A stretch of DNA of 64,000 bases from Gautieria morchelliformis (Eukaryota > Basidiomycota > Agaricomycetes > Gomphales > Gomphaceae), in the NCBI GenBank assembly GCA_015179125.1, contig WHVA01000191.1:62001-126000 (forward strand). Reading direction: 5' to 3'. The position numbers and the translations under genes are program-made. The notes beneath the pieces were generated by a model that worked only from the letters and a program-made list of their open reading frames with translations, was not told the origin of the DNA and ran no database searches. This document shows positions 9,635 through 20,393 of the stretch, one piece after another (within the stretch, counting starts at the first letter, position 1; every line of letters starts with the position of its first letter).

Positions 9635-10900
9635 TTAACCACATAGCCTGTGCAATTGACTCCCTTTTTGCAGTAGCATGCCGAGTTTCAGCATTGCTGA
9701 TTTCACTAGTTCGCAGGGTCCCCGTGGTTGGTATCTGCTCTCTGCTGACCTCCTCATCATTGACAGGCTCTGGTTCGTCCTAAGGGTCAAAAGTTCAGAT
9801 AAAATTATGCAGGACACCACAGGCAGTGACAATCTTGGCTTGCATTAGCATCGGGTATTTGTTCACCTCACATAGGGTCTTGAATTGTTTCTTGGCTACT
9901 CCAAAGGTCCATTCAATAACATTTCAGGCTTGAGAATGTCGAAGGTTGAAGAGTTCTTTGTATGTTTTGGGTCTAATATCATGATTAGTTGCTGTCTTTT
10001 GAAGGTAATATGGAAGTACCTCAAACCGCTGGTCTCCCATTCTCAAAGGTGATATCGAACACCACGGAATGGCACCAATAGCGTGTCACATATTGCATAG
10101 CCTGCATCAGCCAGATAGTATCTCCCATGAGGTATTTTCAAACCATGGATCCGTGCATCTTGGAAGACACCACCATTGGAGGCACTGCCTTCCCATCCAC
10201 TCAAAATGTAGCAAAACTGCATGTTGAATGTCGATGCAACTAGGACATTTTGTGACATGCCACTCTTACAGTTACAGTAGCGTGCTTGTTCCGAAGCTTC
10301 AGGACAGGCAGATATATGAGTACCATCAAGTGCTCCAAGGGCTTCTTTGCAAAAAGGGTAGAATTTTGTGTTGCCTGAGATGTAGGACTCAACTGGTGTA
10401 TTTTCATGCGGTAGTCGGACATATGTATTGTAGAATGCAGGATTGGTGATGCCCTCTAAAATAGACTTAAAGCATCTTAAAACAACATAACCGCAGTATG
10501 AGCTCTGGGTTCACAGTAAAACAGCTGAATATACTTTGAAATGGTATCCCCACTTCGCTGAAAGCATTCTGCTACTTTTCGGTTGGATAGGTTGGTAACA
10601 ACAGTGTATAGGAATATTGCTACCTGCTCTTCAAGGGAAATGTGGCATGTATGGCCCACCCTTGATATTGAGAAGAGTTTGTTGATCAACCTCAAAAAGA
10701 CGTGCTTTCACATACCAAGTTGGTCTCTGATGCAATTGGGATTGCCTTGAAGTAGCTCCACGACCCATATTTGCCCTGTCATAATAGAATTATGGTAAGG
10801 CTGTCTGTCAGTCAGATCTTGATAATATATTGCTCCAGCACACGCAGCAATAGCTGCCTTCTGTTTGTCATAGCCTCCTGTGACATTCGGGACTCGAAGC
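9635..10900 (-). pseudogene. Harbinger transposase (DDE_4 type), decayed
   Basis: Read on the minus strand from about 10900, the N-terminal region (QDLTDRQPYHNSIMTGQIWV) is followed by GM-stop-KHVF and SLEEQVAIFLYTVVTNLSN. The catalytic region has ALDGTHISA (first D, about 10340), GRYYLADAGYAICD (second D, about 10090) and NVIEWTFGVAKKQF (E, about 9915). The triad is still present, but a TGA replaces an arginine codon just before KHVF and another lies just before NVIE. Neighbouring Arg-to-Cys (AECFQRS) and Arg-to-Trp (IEWTFG) changes fit the same CpG decay. It once cut and joined the element ends. Confidence 0.85.
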
Positions 10901-11229
10901 TTCTGGAATAGATTCATTTTGGAAACTGGTGCGTTCGGCGGCACACCAATTTCCAAAACATTTAAAAACGGTTTCAGTTTCTGCAGGGTGCAGAAACTGA
11001 AATTACTTTTGGAAATTGGAACGGTTTCCGGGCACCGAACGGGCCCTAATAATTGAGCAGCACTTACTAGGAACGTCGAAAACTCGAATTCCGTCCTAGT
11101 GGCGCCGAACGATCGATCGGTCACGTCACAAACAGTTTCCAAACAACACGCTCAAGAAAAAAAGCACTTATTCACACATCTGACGTGATTTTTGGTACAC
11201 AGGCCCTACTTACCAACGACTGAATAGCA

Positions 11230-13415
11230 ATGCGAATATTGACATGGAATATCGTGAGCAACGCTTTTTGAGTACGAGACGTTCGCTCTTACCTGGCCAG
11301 AACGGAATACGGACGCTCCCACAATACCATCCGTGAGGTTGCATATTGACTCGGCGCAGAGTAAATGTGCTGATAATATTCCGTTGAAGATGGAACACGC
11401 TCAAAACTGGAGAGGCTATATTGAACGAACTCAATGCTGACATTATTTGCTTTCAAGGTACGCGTATGAGTTTATAATCTGCAGGGTTTCCTTGACCGTT
11501 TGCGCATGCTCAGAGATGAAAATTCAGCGAATGGCTCTTCAAAAACATATGGCAGTTCCAAACGGATATGACTCGTTCTTTTCCTTTCCCGTGGCCAAGG
11601 GCGGATACAGTGGGGTCGCTGTGTACACAAAGTCGGATATCGTTGCTCCTCTTAAGGCTGAGGAGGGACTCACTGGAAATATCCAGCCCAAACCACCCTT
11701 TAAAGAGCAAGAGCGTGTATCCCCTACATACCCGCAGGCTCATCAGATAGAGTTTTATCATGACGAGAATGGAGACACACCATCCAGCTTGACATCGTTG
11801 GACGCCGAGGGCCGTGCTCTCGTACTCGATTTTGGTCTTTTTGTTCTCGTCAACTTATACTGCCCCGCAGAAATTTCGGACACCCGTCTTCCCTACAAAA
11901 TGAATTTTCACTTGTTGCTTGAGGAACGAGTTCGAAAACTTATACACGAGGAGGGTCGGGAGGTTATCATTGTTGGAGATATCAACGTCACTGCTGCTCC
12001 GATAGATCACTGCGATGGAGAGCTGCCCAGTCAACAGGCTGATTTCTGGTCGCGTCCACCTCGTGCGTGGCTCAAAAATTGGTTGGTACCTTTAGGGCCA
12101 ATGGTGGATGTCGTTCGCGACGCCTGGCCAGAACGTAAGGGGATGTATACTTGTAAGTGTAGGAGCCTCTGCCACCAGTTTTCGTATGAATTGACAGGTA
12201 ATAGGTTGGAATACCAAAATCGCCGCTCGTGACTCCAATTACGGAACGCGCTTAGACTATATCCTGCTCACGCGCGGCTTAATTCCGTGGTTCAAACATG
12301 GTGACATCCAGGCCTCAATACGCGGTTCCGATCATTGTCCGGTATATGTTGATCTTCACGATGAGATACAGCTGGACTCAGGCACAACCCTCACACTCCG
12401 AGACGCAATGAAGTTTGAACAAGCCAAACGGAAATCCCCTCGCATATCCGCTGCATACTGGGATGAGTTTAAGCAGCGGCTGCTCTCCAATTTCTTCACA
12501 GCTAAGGTATTGGAGGATGTCCCGACGCCTTCCACGTCGTCAGGCAGTCTGCAGGAGACTGTGCCGATTGAGCCTATCTCGCAAGTACCGGTGGCTAAAG
12601 TACTATCTTCTCAGGCGACGCAACGTGAAGAATTGACATTAGTTGAGTCACGAAACAGTTCGCAGGGTTCACCGTGTGCGGCTGAGACTTCCACCTTTCC
12701 ATCACGGAAATGTGCGCCGTCTTTCAGCAAAACCAAGCGAAACGGCGACGATCTGACTAACGAGCAAAGAAAAAAGCGGAAGGTTGGGCAGACGAAGATA
12801 TCCTCGTTTTTTGCGAAACCTCCCGTGAAGAGCTCCTCCTCTGAACCAAATGCTCCCCGTTCTTCTTCGACGCCAGCTGACATTGATGCGAAAGAGGTCG
12901 ATGCGGGGACACAGCGACAAACACAAGAGCCGGCTCAGATGAATGCAGATCATGAACTCGCCATCTCATTATCTGAAGCCGCCGATACCACAGAAGTACA
13001 GGCGTCGACTTCTTCATCTCAGAGCAAGGCTGCGTGGAAGCATCTCCTTACTCCATTGCGGCCACCTCTCTGCAGAACACATAGAGAGCCTTGCAAAGAG
13101 TTCACAGTAAACAAGGCGGGCCCAAATAAAGGGAAGGCGTTTTTCATCTGCTCACGGTGAGATGCATTGCTCTTTCTTTTATTCAGTTTTAATCCGGTCT
13201 TCTTCAGTCCTCTCGGGCCAGGTTATGATAAGGGGCGGACAGATCGCTTGAGAGAGGAGGTAGACATGCAGTATCGATGTAACTTCTTCAAGTGGGCTAG
13301 CGAGGTCAAGACGGAGGCTTTGAAAGACGGTGCCAAGGGCAATTCGAATGGAGGAAATTCGGATGGGGCCATTTCAAGTGGGTCAGATACTACCAAAGTA
13401 CGTATCCCACCATAA
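11230..13415 (+). CDS. APN2: AP endonuclease APN2 (class II, exonuclease III family)
   Basis: This is a base-excision repair nuclease that cuts DNA 5' to abasic sites and trims 3' blocked ends in the nucleus. I place exons at 11230-11253, 11301-11332, 11390-11457, 11514-12152, 12205-13156 and 13208-13415. Their summed length is a whole number of codons and gives 640 residues. The start MRILTWNINGIRTLPQYHPW matches the family. Active-site motifs are CFQEMK (metal-binding Glu), VGDINVTAAPIDHCD, RLDYILL and GSDHCPV. The middle carries a PIP-like QTKISSFFAKP segment (PCNA binding), and the C-terminus has a GRF zinc finger (CRTHREPCKEFTVNK, then FFICSRP and YRCNFFKW). It starts about 180 bp beyond the Harbinger end. 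Confidence 0.95.
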
Positions 13416-14110
13416 CTGCAGTCGCCAGGACGAGCGATGTCTTGCTACAACGCGGGATGAGGCGATAATGGTCTCTGGCTGATCCGATTGATTGTCTTAT
13501 TGAGGCATTTGCTAAGCCTGCTGTGGCAGCCTGTATCATATATGCTTTATGCTTGTATTATCTGACATAGGGCTTCGCCCTAAAAGGTACGACAGGATGT
13601 TAAAATTGAATCGCATAAACACATCCAGCCATTGCTACAGTGAGCCCAACTTGGTGTGTATTCAATTCAATGCTTAAGTTGTAGGGGTGACTTGGCCAGC
13701 CCCTGCATCATGACTACAGGTCACTGCTCCCTGTACATATTAACTGAGCAGTAGTGAAGAGCTCAATGCACCTGCGACAAATTCCTGTTTCTGATTGTGT
13801 TTGGCAACGTCAGATCGGCTGTCATTGTTTTTTATTTATGGAAGGAAAAGACAAAGTTTTTGTGAAGCTCTGGGGGTGGCAAGGCAGCAAGAGCTAGGGG
13901 ACGGCCATCATGAGGAACTAATTGATAAAATGGGCAGCGAATTGCAGTCGTTGATGCCTGAGAGATTCTCATACCTGCAGTGGCATGTATTTGTTCTACC
14001 CTACATTTCGGTAAGCATCCTCTGCAACATGACGGGATTCAGTCGCGGTCGCATGTCTTCCGGTCTCATGGGATTGTTAGTAGGATCGTCCAAGGTCACC
14101 ATATCATTAT
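13416..14110. other. Convergent intergenic region, nothing recognised
   Basis: About 700 bp between the 3' ends of APN2 and the DHHC gene. A plus-strand frame at 13795-14163 has no recognisable domain and overlaps the end of the opposing gene, so I do not call it. No RNA gene seen. Confidence 0.5.
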
Positions 14111-15550
14111 TTAGACATACCTCACCTGTTGTCGCCGATGTGCGAATAGAGGTAACCTTCTGATCCTCCTCCAATTTTCGGTGGGGCCAAGATCATAAGG
14201 CCGTTCAGTGGACAGTGTAACCATGATACTCCGCTGAGCTCGGGAACGTGCTGGAAGAGCGTGCCGAAGGTAGGCCCCTGTCGTCTGAATAGTATTATCG
14301 TGTACGGATGAGTCAAGGCATATTAAAGAGTGCTTTGATTTTTTTGCTTTCAAAGCCTCGACTGTTGATTGGCCTCGATGGACCTGTCGCGCAGTCATAA
14401 GTCCCAGACCCTGTATTATTGCTTTGATTCAGGTTAGAAAGGGGACGTGTCAAGTTATAGAGTTACCAATGCAAATATACTCAAGCCAGATGCATAGACG
14501 GCAGTGACCATGACACGTAAATGTGGATTTTGAATCAAGCAACCCAGACGCTCCCCACAGTCGGTAAATAGGCTGCTGTCAAGCACCCAGTAGCCTAGAG
14601 CTGTCCCTATAATGTACCGTCCGGGTGGCCCTCCAAGGGCTAGCCAGGACAACCATCTATCCCACCATACTCTATGGGCCCAGGCATCTGCCTGAGATGC
14701 GTGGAGTGAGACCGTCGCCTGAGAGGAGAGAAGCGACGAGAGAGGATACGCCAGAAGAAGGAAGGTAACAGGCGTGAGAAAGAGCATGAACATAAACTCC
14801 TTCATGACCGATAGAGTGATACAATTCCCGACCCAGGGACAGTGATGATCAAAGCCCACGCGACACACATCACAGAGGAAACAATGATGTGTCCGTGGAG
14901 GTTTCAACCTGCCTTTACAGTCGCCTTTGTGGCAGGATTCCAGGTTTCCTTGAGAGTCAGTACATTCGTAGTGAAAGAAGTCTTGAGGTGCATCGATCGA
15001 TATCGGGGGTACGTCGTGTGAGCTTGGGAGGGTCGCGAGGTCAACATACACAGCTAGTAGAGTTGGTATTAGAGAGGTCGAGAGAAGTATGTATATCGCT
15101 GTGCATAGTGTTAGTTCGCTTATGTGATACTTAGTAGGCATTTGCCTGACCGCCAGTAAATCGCTGGGCACGCATGCGGTAGAAGTAGCCGACTATGAAA
15201 GACTGCATTAGCCACGAGACATCATATGCAACGAGCAAGGACGCACAGCCGATTTCGAAACAGCATAGATACCAGGTCCATCTGTAGCGAGTCTGTCAGT
15301 CGATCCTAATTGTTGACTCTGGGAATCAGTGGTTGGCAACCTGTGACGCTTACACAAGAAAAATAACGACAACCGGAGGTATCAGAAAATCGAAGGTCCT
15401 GTACGATATTAAAAACCGTCTAGGTTTATCATTTCGTGCCATTCTGGGTTGTATGGGGGCATTCAGCACAAAGTGATCGAACACTGATGCTATACTGGTC
15501 GGAGATTCAAATCTAGGTTTGAACTCTATACTTTCATCACGCCACACCAA
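14111..15550 (-). CDS. DHHC-type palmitoyltransferase
   Basis: A multi-pass membrane enzyme that transfers palmitate to cysteines of target proteins, probably in the Golgi, endosome or vacuole membrane. Starting at 15550 it has a first membrane segment ([11 protein letters not shown]), a second ([14 protein letters not shown]), then [15 protein letters not shown]. The cysteine-rich domain is at about 14950-14800 ([29 protein letters not shown]) with the catalytic Cys in DHHC intact. Further membrane segments and, after an intron near 14400-14455, the family C-terminal motifs follow: [13 protein letters not shown] (TTxE-like) and [12 protein letters not shown]. Several short introns are needed (about 15300-15350, 15075-15140, 14400-14455). 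It is divergent from MED4 with only about 120 bp between starts. Confidence 0.9.
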
Positions 15551-15669
15551 GGTACTTAGTTCTGCAAGAGCTGAATCAAGGCTAAAGAAATTAATTCCTG
15601 TCGAACAGCTACATGCAGCTCTACTTTCAAAGGTTGCATCTTCAACGTTTGTAATATTCCTCGAACAGG

Positions 15670-16494
15670 ATGTTCAACGGGAGCACACCTGATGCGCCTA
15701 TATCCGAAATGCTCTTGGAGCCTTTACTTCACATGCAAGGCCTCGCACAAACGCTTTTTAGGTCTCTTTCTCCCCCATCAACCCGACCTCCACCACCACC
15801 TGCAACGTCCTTGTTCATTGAGTGTGACATTGCGTTAGCTGCGGCCGTGCGACAGGCTCGTGTCCATCAGACGAAGCAGAAAGAGATTGAAGAGCTGAAA
15901 GCAGAAGTCTTGGAACTCGATGCCCGACTTATGGATCTCTGGGGTGAGCTCGAATCTGGCAAGCAGGAACTGGAAGCGATTGTCGACGAGGGGAATGAAC
16001 GATTAGAAGCTATAGAGCGCGCAAAGACAGGTGAACATGAATTGTAGGACGTAAATCGAGGATTCAAGGCTGACTCGCATGTAGCAGCGGTTCCTTATCC
16101 GGAACTTTTAGCATATGCCCAAAGTCTTAGCGCGTTTACTTCAGCACCCCCAAATATGCCTGACATGACGCAACCTGGACAACCTCCCCCTCCGCTGTTC
16201 TTTCCCCCATTTCCCAACGAGGAGAAGATGCGTCGCGGGCGGCTCAATGCAGAAGCACCCTTGGGCCAGCTAGGCGAAACACACTCTGTTGGACAACGTA
16301 GGTATTTATCTTAAATGAACCAGTCTATCAATCTTAACATATTTATAGCACCTGCACAATCCTCTGCTGCTGACCTCAGTCAGCCTGTCCAACCTAGCCA
16401 GGTGACCCGCGAGCCGTACAGACAACCTGGTCGTCCCCAGCCTCCCCCAGCTATCGATTTCGGCTTGGATCTCAACGATGACGAAGACCTGTGA
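15670..16494 (+). CDS. MED4: Mediator complex subunit 4
   Basis: A middle-module subunit of Mediator, which bridges activators and RNA polymerase II. Exons 15670-16030, 16085-16297 and 16349-16494 sum to 720 nt and give 239 residues. The N-terminal half is a coiled coil (KQKEIEELKAEVLELDARL, about residues 70-120). The family signature follows: VPYPELLAYAQSLSAFTSAP and, after a proline stretch, FPPFPNEEKMRRGRL. The tail is acidic (LDLNDDEDL). Length and order fit fungal MED4. It shares a short divergent promoter with the DHHC gene. Confidence 0.92.
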
Positions 16495-16675
16495 ATTTCT
16501 GTCTCCAATTAGACCACGCGAGGACACGTCACACAAACTCTAGTCGATTGATTATCAATTCGCACAAAATAATCACACAGGCCGTTTATCGTACAACTGC
16601 AATGAGTTCATGCAGACACAAGAAATATATATGGTCTGGAGGACGAGCTGTGGGTTGTCTGAAAACTTGGGTCTC

Positions 16676-19354
16676 TTATGGTGACACGCGAGTCTGCTTT
16701 TTCGCCGTTCCAAGAGTCGTGTTATTAACCTGTAATATCGAATAAGTACAAGCCACGAATTTTGATTGAATAGCTGACTCACCTTGGTCGCAAACCGTAG
16801 AGAACAGAGTGATTCACTCAGATGAGTCGCCAGCGGGGACAGATTTAGAACCATCAGGGTTTTTGAATTTCCACTCAACGATGTTTGCAACAAGTAAGTG
16901 AGCTGTGACAAAATCGTAAACATATTATCTAGGTCGTTTCGTTCACGCATACCTTAGAGTTTCGATAAGGGATGTGCTTGTCTCCTTGGCCGGGCGGCGC
17001 ATTTCCAAGCGCAGCAATAACGTCCCCCAAAGCACTCAGACTTCGGTTGATATTCTGAGTCTCTTTTAGTCTGTCCTTATCATTACCGGCACCGCTGGAG
17101 TTTAGCCGTTCTGATCCAGCAAGATCGACAAGGTTGAGCGACCCTTCAGATGTCTCCTGTGTCAAAGGGTTTGAGCCGCAAATACGCAGTGTAAAAACCG
17201 AATGTGAGCGCGAGGAACGTTCATTCATTAGCGTTGCGGCGACCGTTCGACGCGACTGTGCACGGAGAAGCAGAGATCGAACCTGCGACGGCGACTCGAG
17301 AGGTACTGATTAAGAGCCAACCAGTGTCAGGTTCGATGGCACCAGAAGACAGGAAGTGGTATACCGATGACCACATCAGTGACTCTAGTGCTGCCCTTAT
17401 CATGCCGGATCTCATGCTTTTTCTTATCTAATTCGCCGTTTCCAAGTAGGTCATTGATAGTTTCGTTGTACTAGGCGATATGGGTCAGTGCCTGCATTTG
17501 AATAGCCAAAGGTAGGGCTCCTACAATCTCTAGGAATTGACCTTCCAGCTTGTATTGCCATCCTTTGCTTTTCAGGCCCTCAGTGGCAGAAAATACTTGG
17601 TCTACTGCTCGCGGAATCATGCCTGCGGTTTGTTGAGTCTGTAAGGGGTGTACGGCATGGCTTAGATCGTGGAAGCTTTCGATCGGATCCAACGCACCGA
17701 GCCTCCCTCCATGGTGAACGACTTTCCAGAGCTGCCAAATTTATAAATGTGACGTAAACCTGCCTCAGACAAAGACCTACCCAGTTTGTCTAGAAGATAC
17801 CATGGTCAGTAGAAGTATTTACTAATGAGGATGATCGGCAACTTACCCGTAAGCAAATATGCATACATGGTAACCATCGACACAACTCTGCGCGAGCTGA
17901 GAGATTTCTTCGAAAACTTCAGCCTGCGTCGATATTGGCTCGAAAACCTGAAACAGGTATTCATAAAACCCAAATAGGAGGAATAAGTGGTATACGTGCT
18001 CTATCAAAGCTGAAGTTCCAGACTTCCCTCCTTTCTGCCCCTGTGGCTGACTCACCACTGGAGCTGAGTACAATCTCTCTGCGATCTCTCTTATCCGGGT
18101 AATCAATATTGGCGACAATAGCTGCAGCATCTTGGTCTCCATCTCCCGAAGCGATATCTGAAGGCAAAGGCGGTCTGACTCGGCAGAATACGCTAAAAAT
18201 GTCTGTTAGTATCATCATATACAATGTGGAGATCATATGCACCGAATATTGCCCTTGAGCTCCTGTATCGTATTATGAAGCTTCCTTCTAACTGTCTCAG
18301 CTTCACGAACTTCCCTCTCTAGCTCAAAAATACGTGTGTTAGCCTGTTCAAGCTGGAGGTTTAAGTCACCGGTTTGAGAGGTTGCCGCGGCCAGTGATGC
18401 GTGCAAGCTGGTATTTGTGGCCTGAAGAGCAGTGATCTGAGTCTGAAGAGACAGCTGAGAGGTCGACTGTTGCGAGATAGTGGTCTGCGTGTCATAAAAA
18501 ATTAACTGTTACGAGACAAAATCGAGGGAACGTTCATACTTTAAGGATGCACAGCGATTCACGCTCTCTGACGAGATCCTCTACGCCGACACGAATCTCC
18601 TCCTTAAGTTCCCGAACCTCTCGTTGCAATTTAGTCCTATCCATCTCGAGGTCCATGACTTCTCTCGCATGCTTCTTTTTGAGAGAGTCCAACTCGTCGG
18701 ATGCATTCATAAGGCTACGTCGCTGCTCTATCTCAAGTGTCTTATAGTCGGCAAGTTGCCTTGATAATTGCGAGTGAAAAGCCTGCAATTCTTGAACTTT
18801 AGCACGTTCCGCCTCCATATCTGAAGTTACTATAGGGCGACGTGAGAAGAAGATTAAACCTAGCCAAATTGCACACCTTTGGCTAGATCACTAGCTCTGG
18901 CGGATTCCATTTGAGTCATCTGGTTCTGTATTTCTGTGTACCGCTCATCATCGACTGTTCCGAGTCTTGCTCCACCCGTTACAGCGACCCTCCCTGCCCG
19001 GCCAGATGAGGCGCCTCTAGCCCCAGTCGTGCCAGTCATACGCTTGCTTGGAGGCGCACTTACTGCCCGCGAAGATCTTTGTGGGGCTCCATTAGTGCTA
19101 CCTGAGAGAGTCGGCGGACGAGGTTTTGTTAAAGGTGGAGGGCCTCGTGTGCCTGCAGCAGATGCTGGGCGCACTCCATTGACGTGAGATTTCGTTGATG
19201 TTTTGAGAATGCGAGTTGTAGATACGCCCGAGGCAAGGGCTGGTAGTTTCGCTGGGATTGGATTGTCGTCATCTATGGCTTTTCGTTTGAGGGGATGACA
19301 TGGTGCTGTTGGTAATCTGTCCGGTGAACTTGCTACTCGAGGGATTTTCGACAT
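16676..19354 (-). CDS. KAR3: Kinesin-14 (KAR3-type) C-terminal motor
   Basis: A minus-end-directed microtubule motor for spindle assembly and nuclear movement. The basic, serine-rich N-terminal tail (19354-18870) is followed by a coiled coil (about 18820-18260) and the motor domain. Motor motifs are FCRVRPPLP; the P-loop [16 protein letters not shown], assembled from three exons; the switch I region [11 protein letters not shown]; switch [12 protein letters not shown]; and [15 protein letters not shown]. The C-terminus ends [12 protein letters not shown], as in the Kar3 group. At least nine short introns are needed. Two of them flank a 9-nt exon at 17781-17789. The gene is divergent from eL37, and two ACGCGT sites lie just upstream. 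Confidence 0.93.
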
Positions 19355-19369
19355 GTTGTTTCACGCCAA

Positions 19370-19423
19370 ACGCGTCGAAGATGTCGGGCTGTTGAAGACA
19401 GTAAACACTCGAGTAAAACGCGT
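19370..19423. promoter_or_regulatory. Two MCB-like ACGCGT sites upstream of the kinesin-14 gene
   Basis: ACGCGT occurs at 19370-19375 and 19418-19423, 16 and 64 bp upstream of the kinesin start codon, in the 184 bp shared with eL37. MBF, the G1/S factor, binds ACGCGT in fungi, and spindle motors are often cell-cycle regulated. The assignment is inference from motif and position only. Confidence 0.45.
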
Positions 19424-19437
19424 ACACAAAACAAATG

Positions 19438-19447
19438 GTCACGTGAT
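19438..19447. promoter_or_regulatory. GTCACGTGAT, a Cbf1-type E-box in the eL37/kinesin promoter
   Basis: A full GTCACGTGAT decamer lies 92 bp upstream of the eL37 start. Cbf1-type bHLH factors bind RTCACRTG and regulate ribosomal protein genes in some fungi. The same decamer recurs at 42466-42475 in another divergent promoter. Confidence 0.4.
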
Positions 19448-19538
19448 ATCATCCCATTCTGTTCTCCGCCCACCAGTCTGTCGGTTCATATTAGGGAGGC
19501 ATCAAGACAAGCTCAACGACGTCGAGGACAGCGGCGAT

Positions 19539-20221
19539 ATGGTAAGTACTTCGTTCTTCTTGCTTTACTCAGCTTCCGTGTGGTCTCTATGAATCGACTG
19601 TGATGAGTCGATGTCTGAAATCGTATCTCGAAGTCGATGGATGTACCCACGTTGTGTTGGATGACAATCCTTCATGATAATCCTTCAACATAGTACTGAC
19701 TTACCTTGCTTCTCAGACAAAAGGTTCGTTTTCCGGGGGCAATTAGCGGTGCATACTGATAGATGATTGTCTGACGCTCCATAGGAACATCCTCATTCGG
19801 GTTCGTCTCACCAGCTTTTATGTGTTTACACCCTTCTAAACCTCCTTCGCCCTTAGTAAGCGACACACGAAGTCCCACACTCTCTGCCGGCGGTGTGGCA
19901 ACCGTGCCTTTCACAGGCAGCACAAAAGTTGGATTGTCTCCCCCCTGTTATTACGTTCACTTCTGACCTTTACGAATAAGCTTGCGCTTCGTGCGGCTAC
20001 CCTTCAGCCAAAATCCGGTCATACAACTGGGGTATGAAGGCCAAAAGGCGCAAAACCACGGGTACCGGTCGTATGCGTTATTTGAAGGATGTTAGTAGAC
20101 GGTTTAAGAACGGTTTTAGGTAATGAGCGCATATCCATTCCTGTGTTTCATTCGTTGTTGACCTGGTACTAGGGAGAATGTTGTAGCAAAAAAGAGGCCT
20201 CGTGCACAAGCGGACGCATAA
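19539..20221 (+). CDS. RPL37: 60S ribosomal protein eL37
   Basis: A small zinc-finger protein of the large cytosolic ribosomal subunit. Six coding exons (19539-19541, 19717-19723, 19785-19800, 19857-19927, 19981-20119, 20173-20221) sum to 285 nt, giving 94 residues, the usual length. The protein starts [19 protein letters not shown]. Zinc ligands are in CRRCG and CASCG, followed by [16 protein letters not shown] and [15 protein letters not shown]. The first coding exon is only the ATG, and the next two exons are 7 and 16 nt. The 175-bp first intron is long for this window and may hold regulatory sequence. Confidence 0.95.
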
Positions 20222-20393
20222 GTTGTGGCAGACATGCTCCCCTATTCCTCAACTATTCCAATCATACTGCATAAATTTGCTTGCTCATCAATATCATGCT
20301 TTATGCTATGGGTTTCCTGGCGTTCAGAGGATGCTCGGTCGCACTGCTTAATTGAAGGAACAAGCTCGAATGGTATATCATCTTTAAGACTGT

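Larger units (their letters stand above)
7353..11046. mobile_element. PIF/Harbinger DNA transposon, decayed
   Basis: The ends form terminal inverted repeats. The left end starts gggcctgtttggtgccc at 7353. The right end, read inward from 11046, starts gggcccgttcggtgccc. Inside are the two genes usual for the superfamily in convergent orientation: a Myb/SANT-like DNA-binding protein (plus) and a DDE_4-type transposase (minus). Harbinger elements duplicate a 3-bp TWA target. TAA follows the right end, but AAA from the repeat array precedes the left end, so the left flank has changed or the boundary is off by a few bases. Both genes carry stop codons at former arginine codons. Confidence 0.9.

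Noticed and set aside
13795-14163. 122-codon plus frame
   Set aside because: No domain, no start context, and it overlaps the end of the well-supported DHHC gene on the opposite strand.
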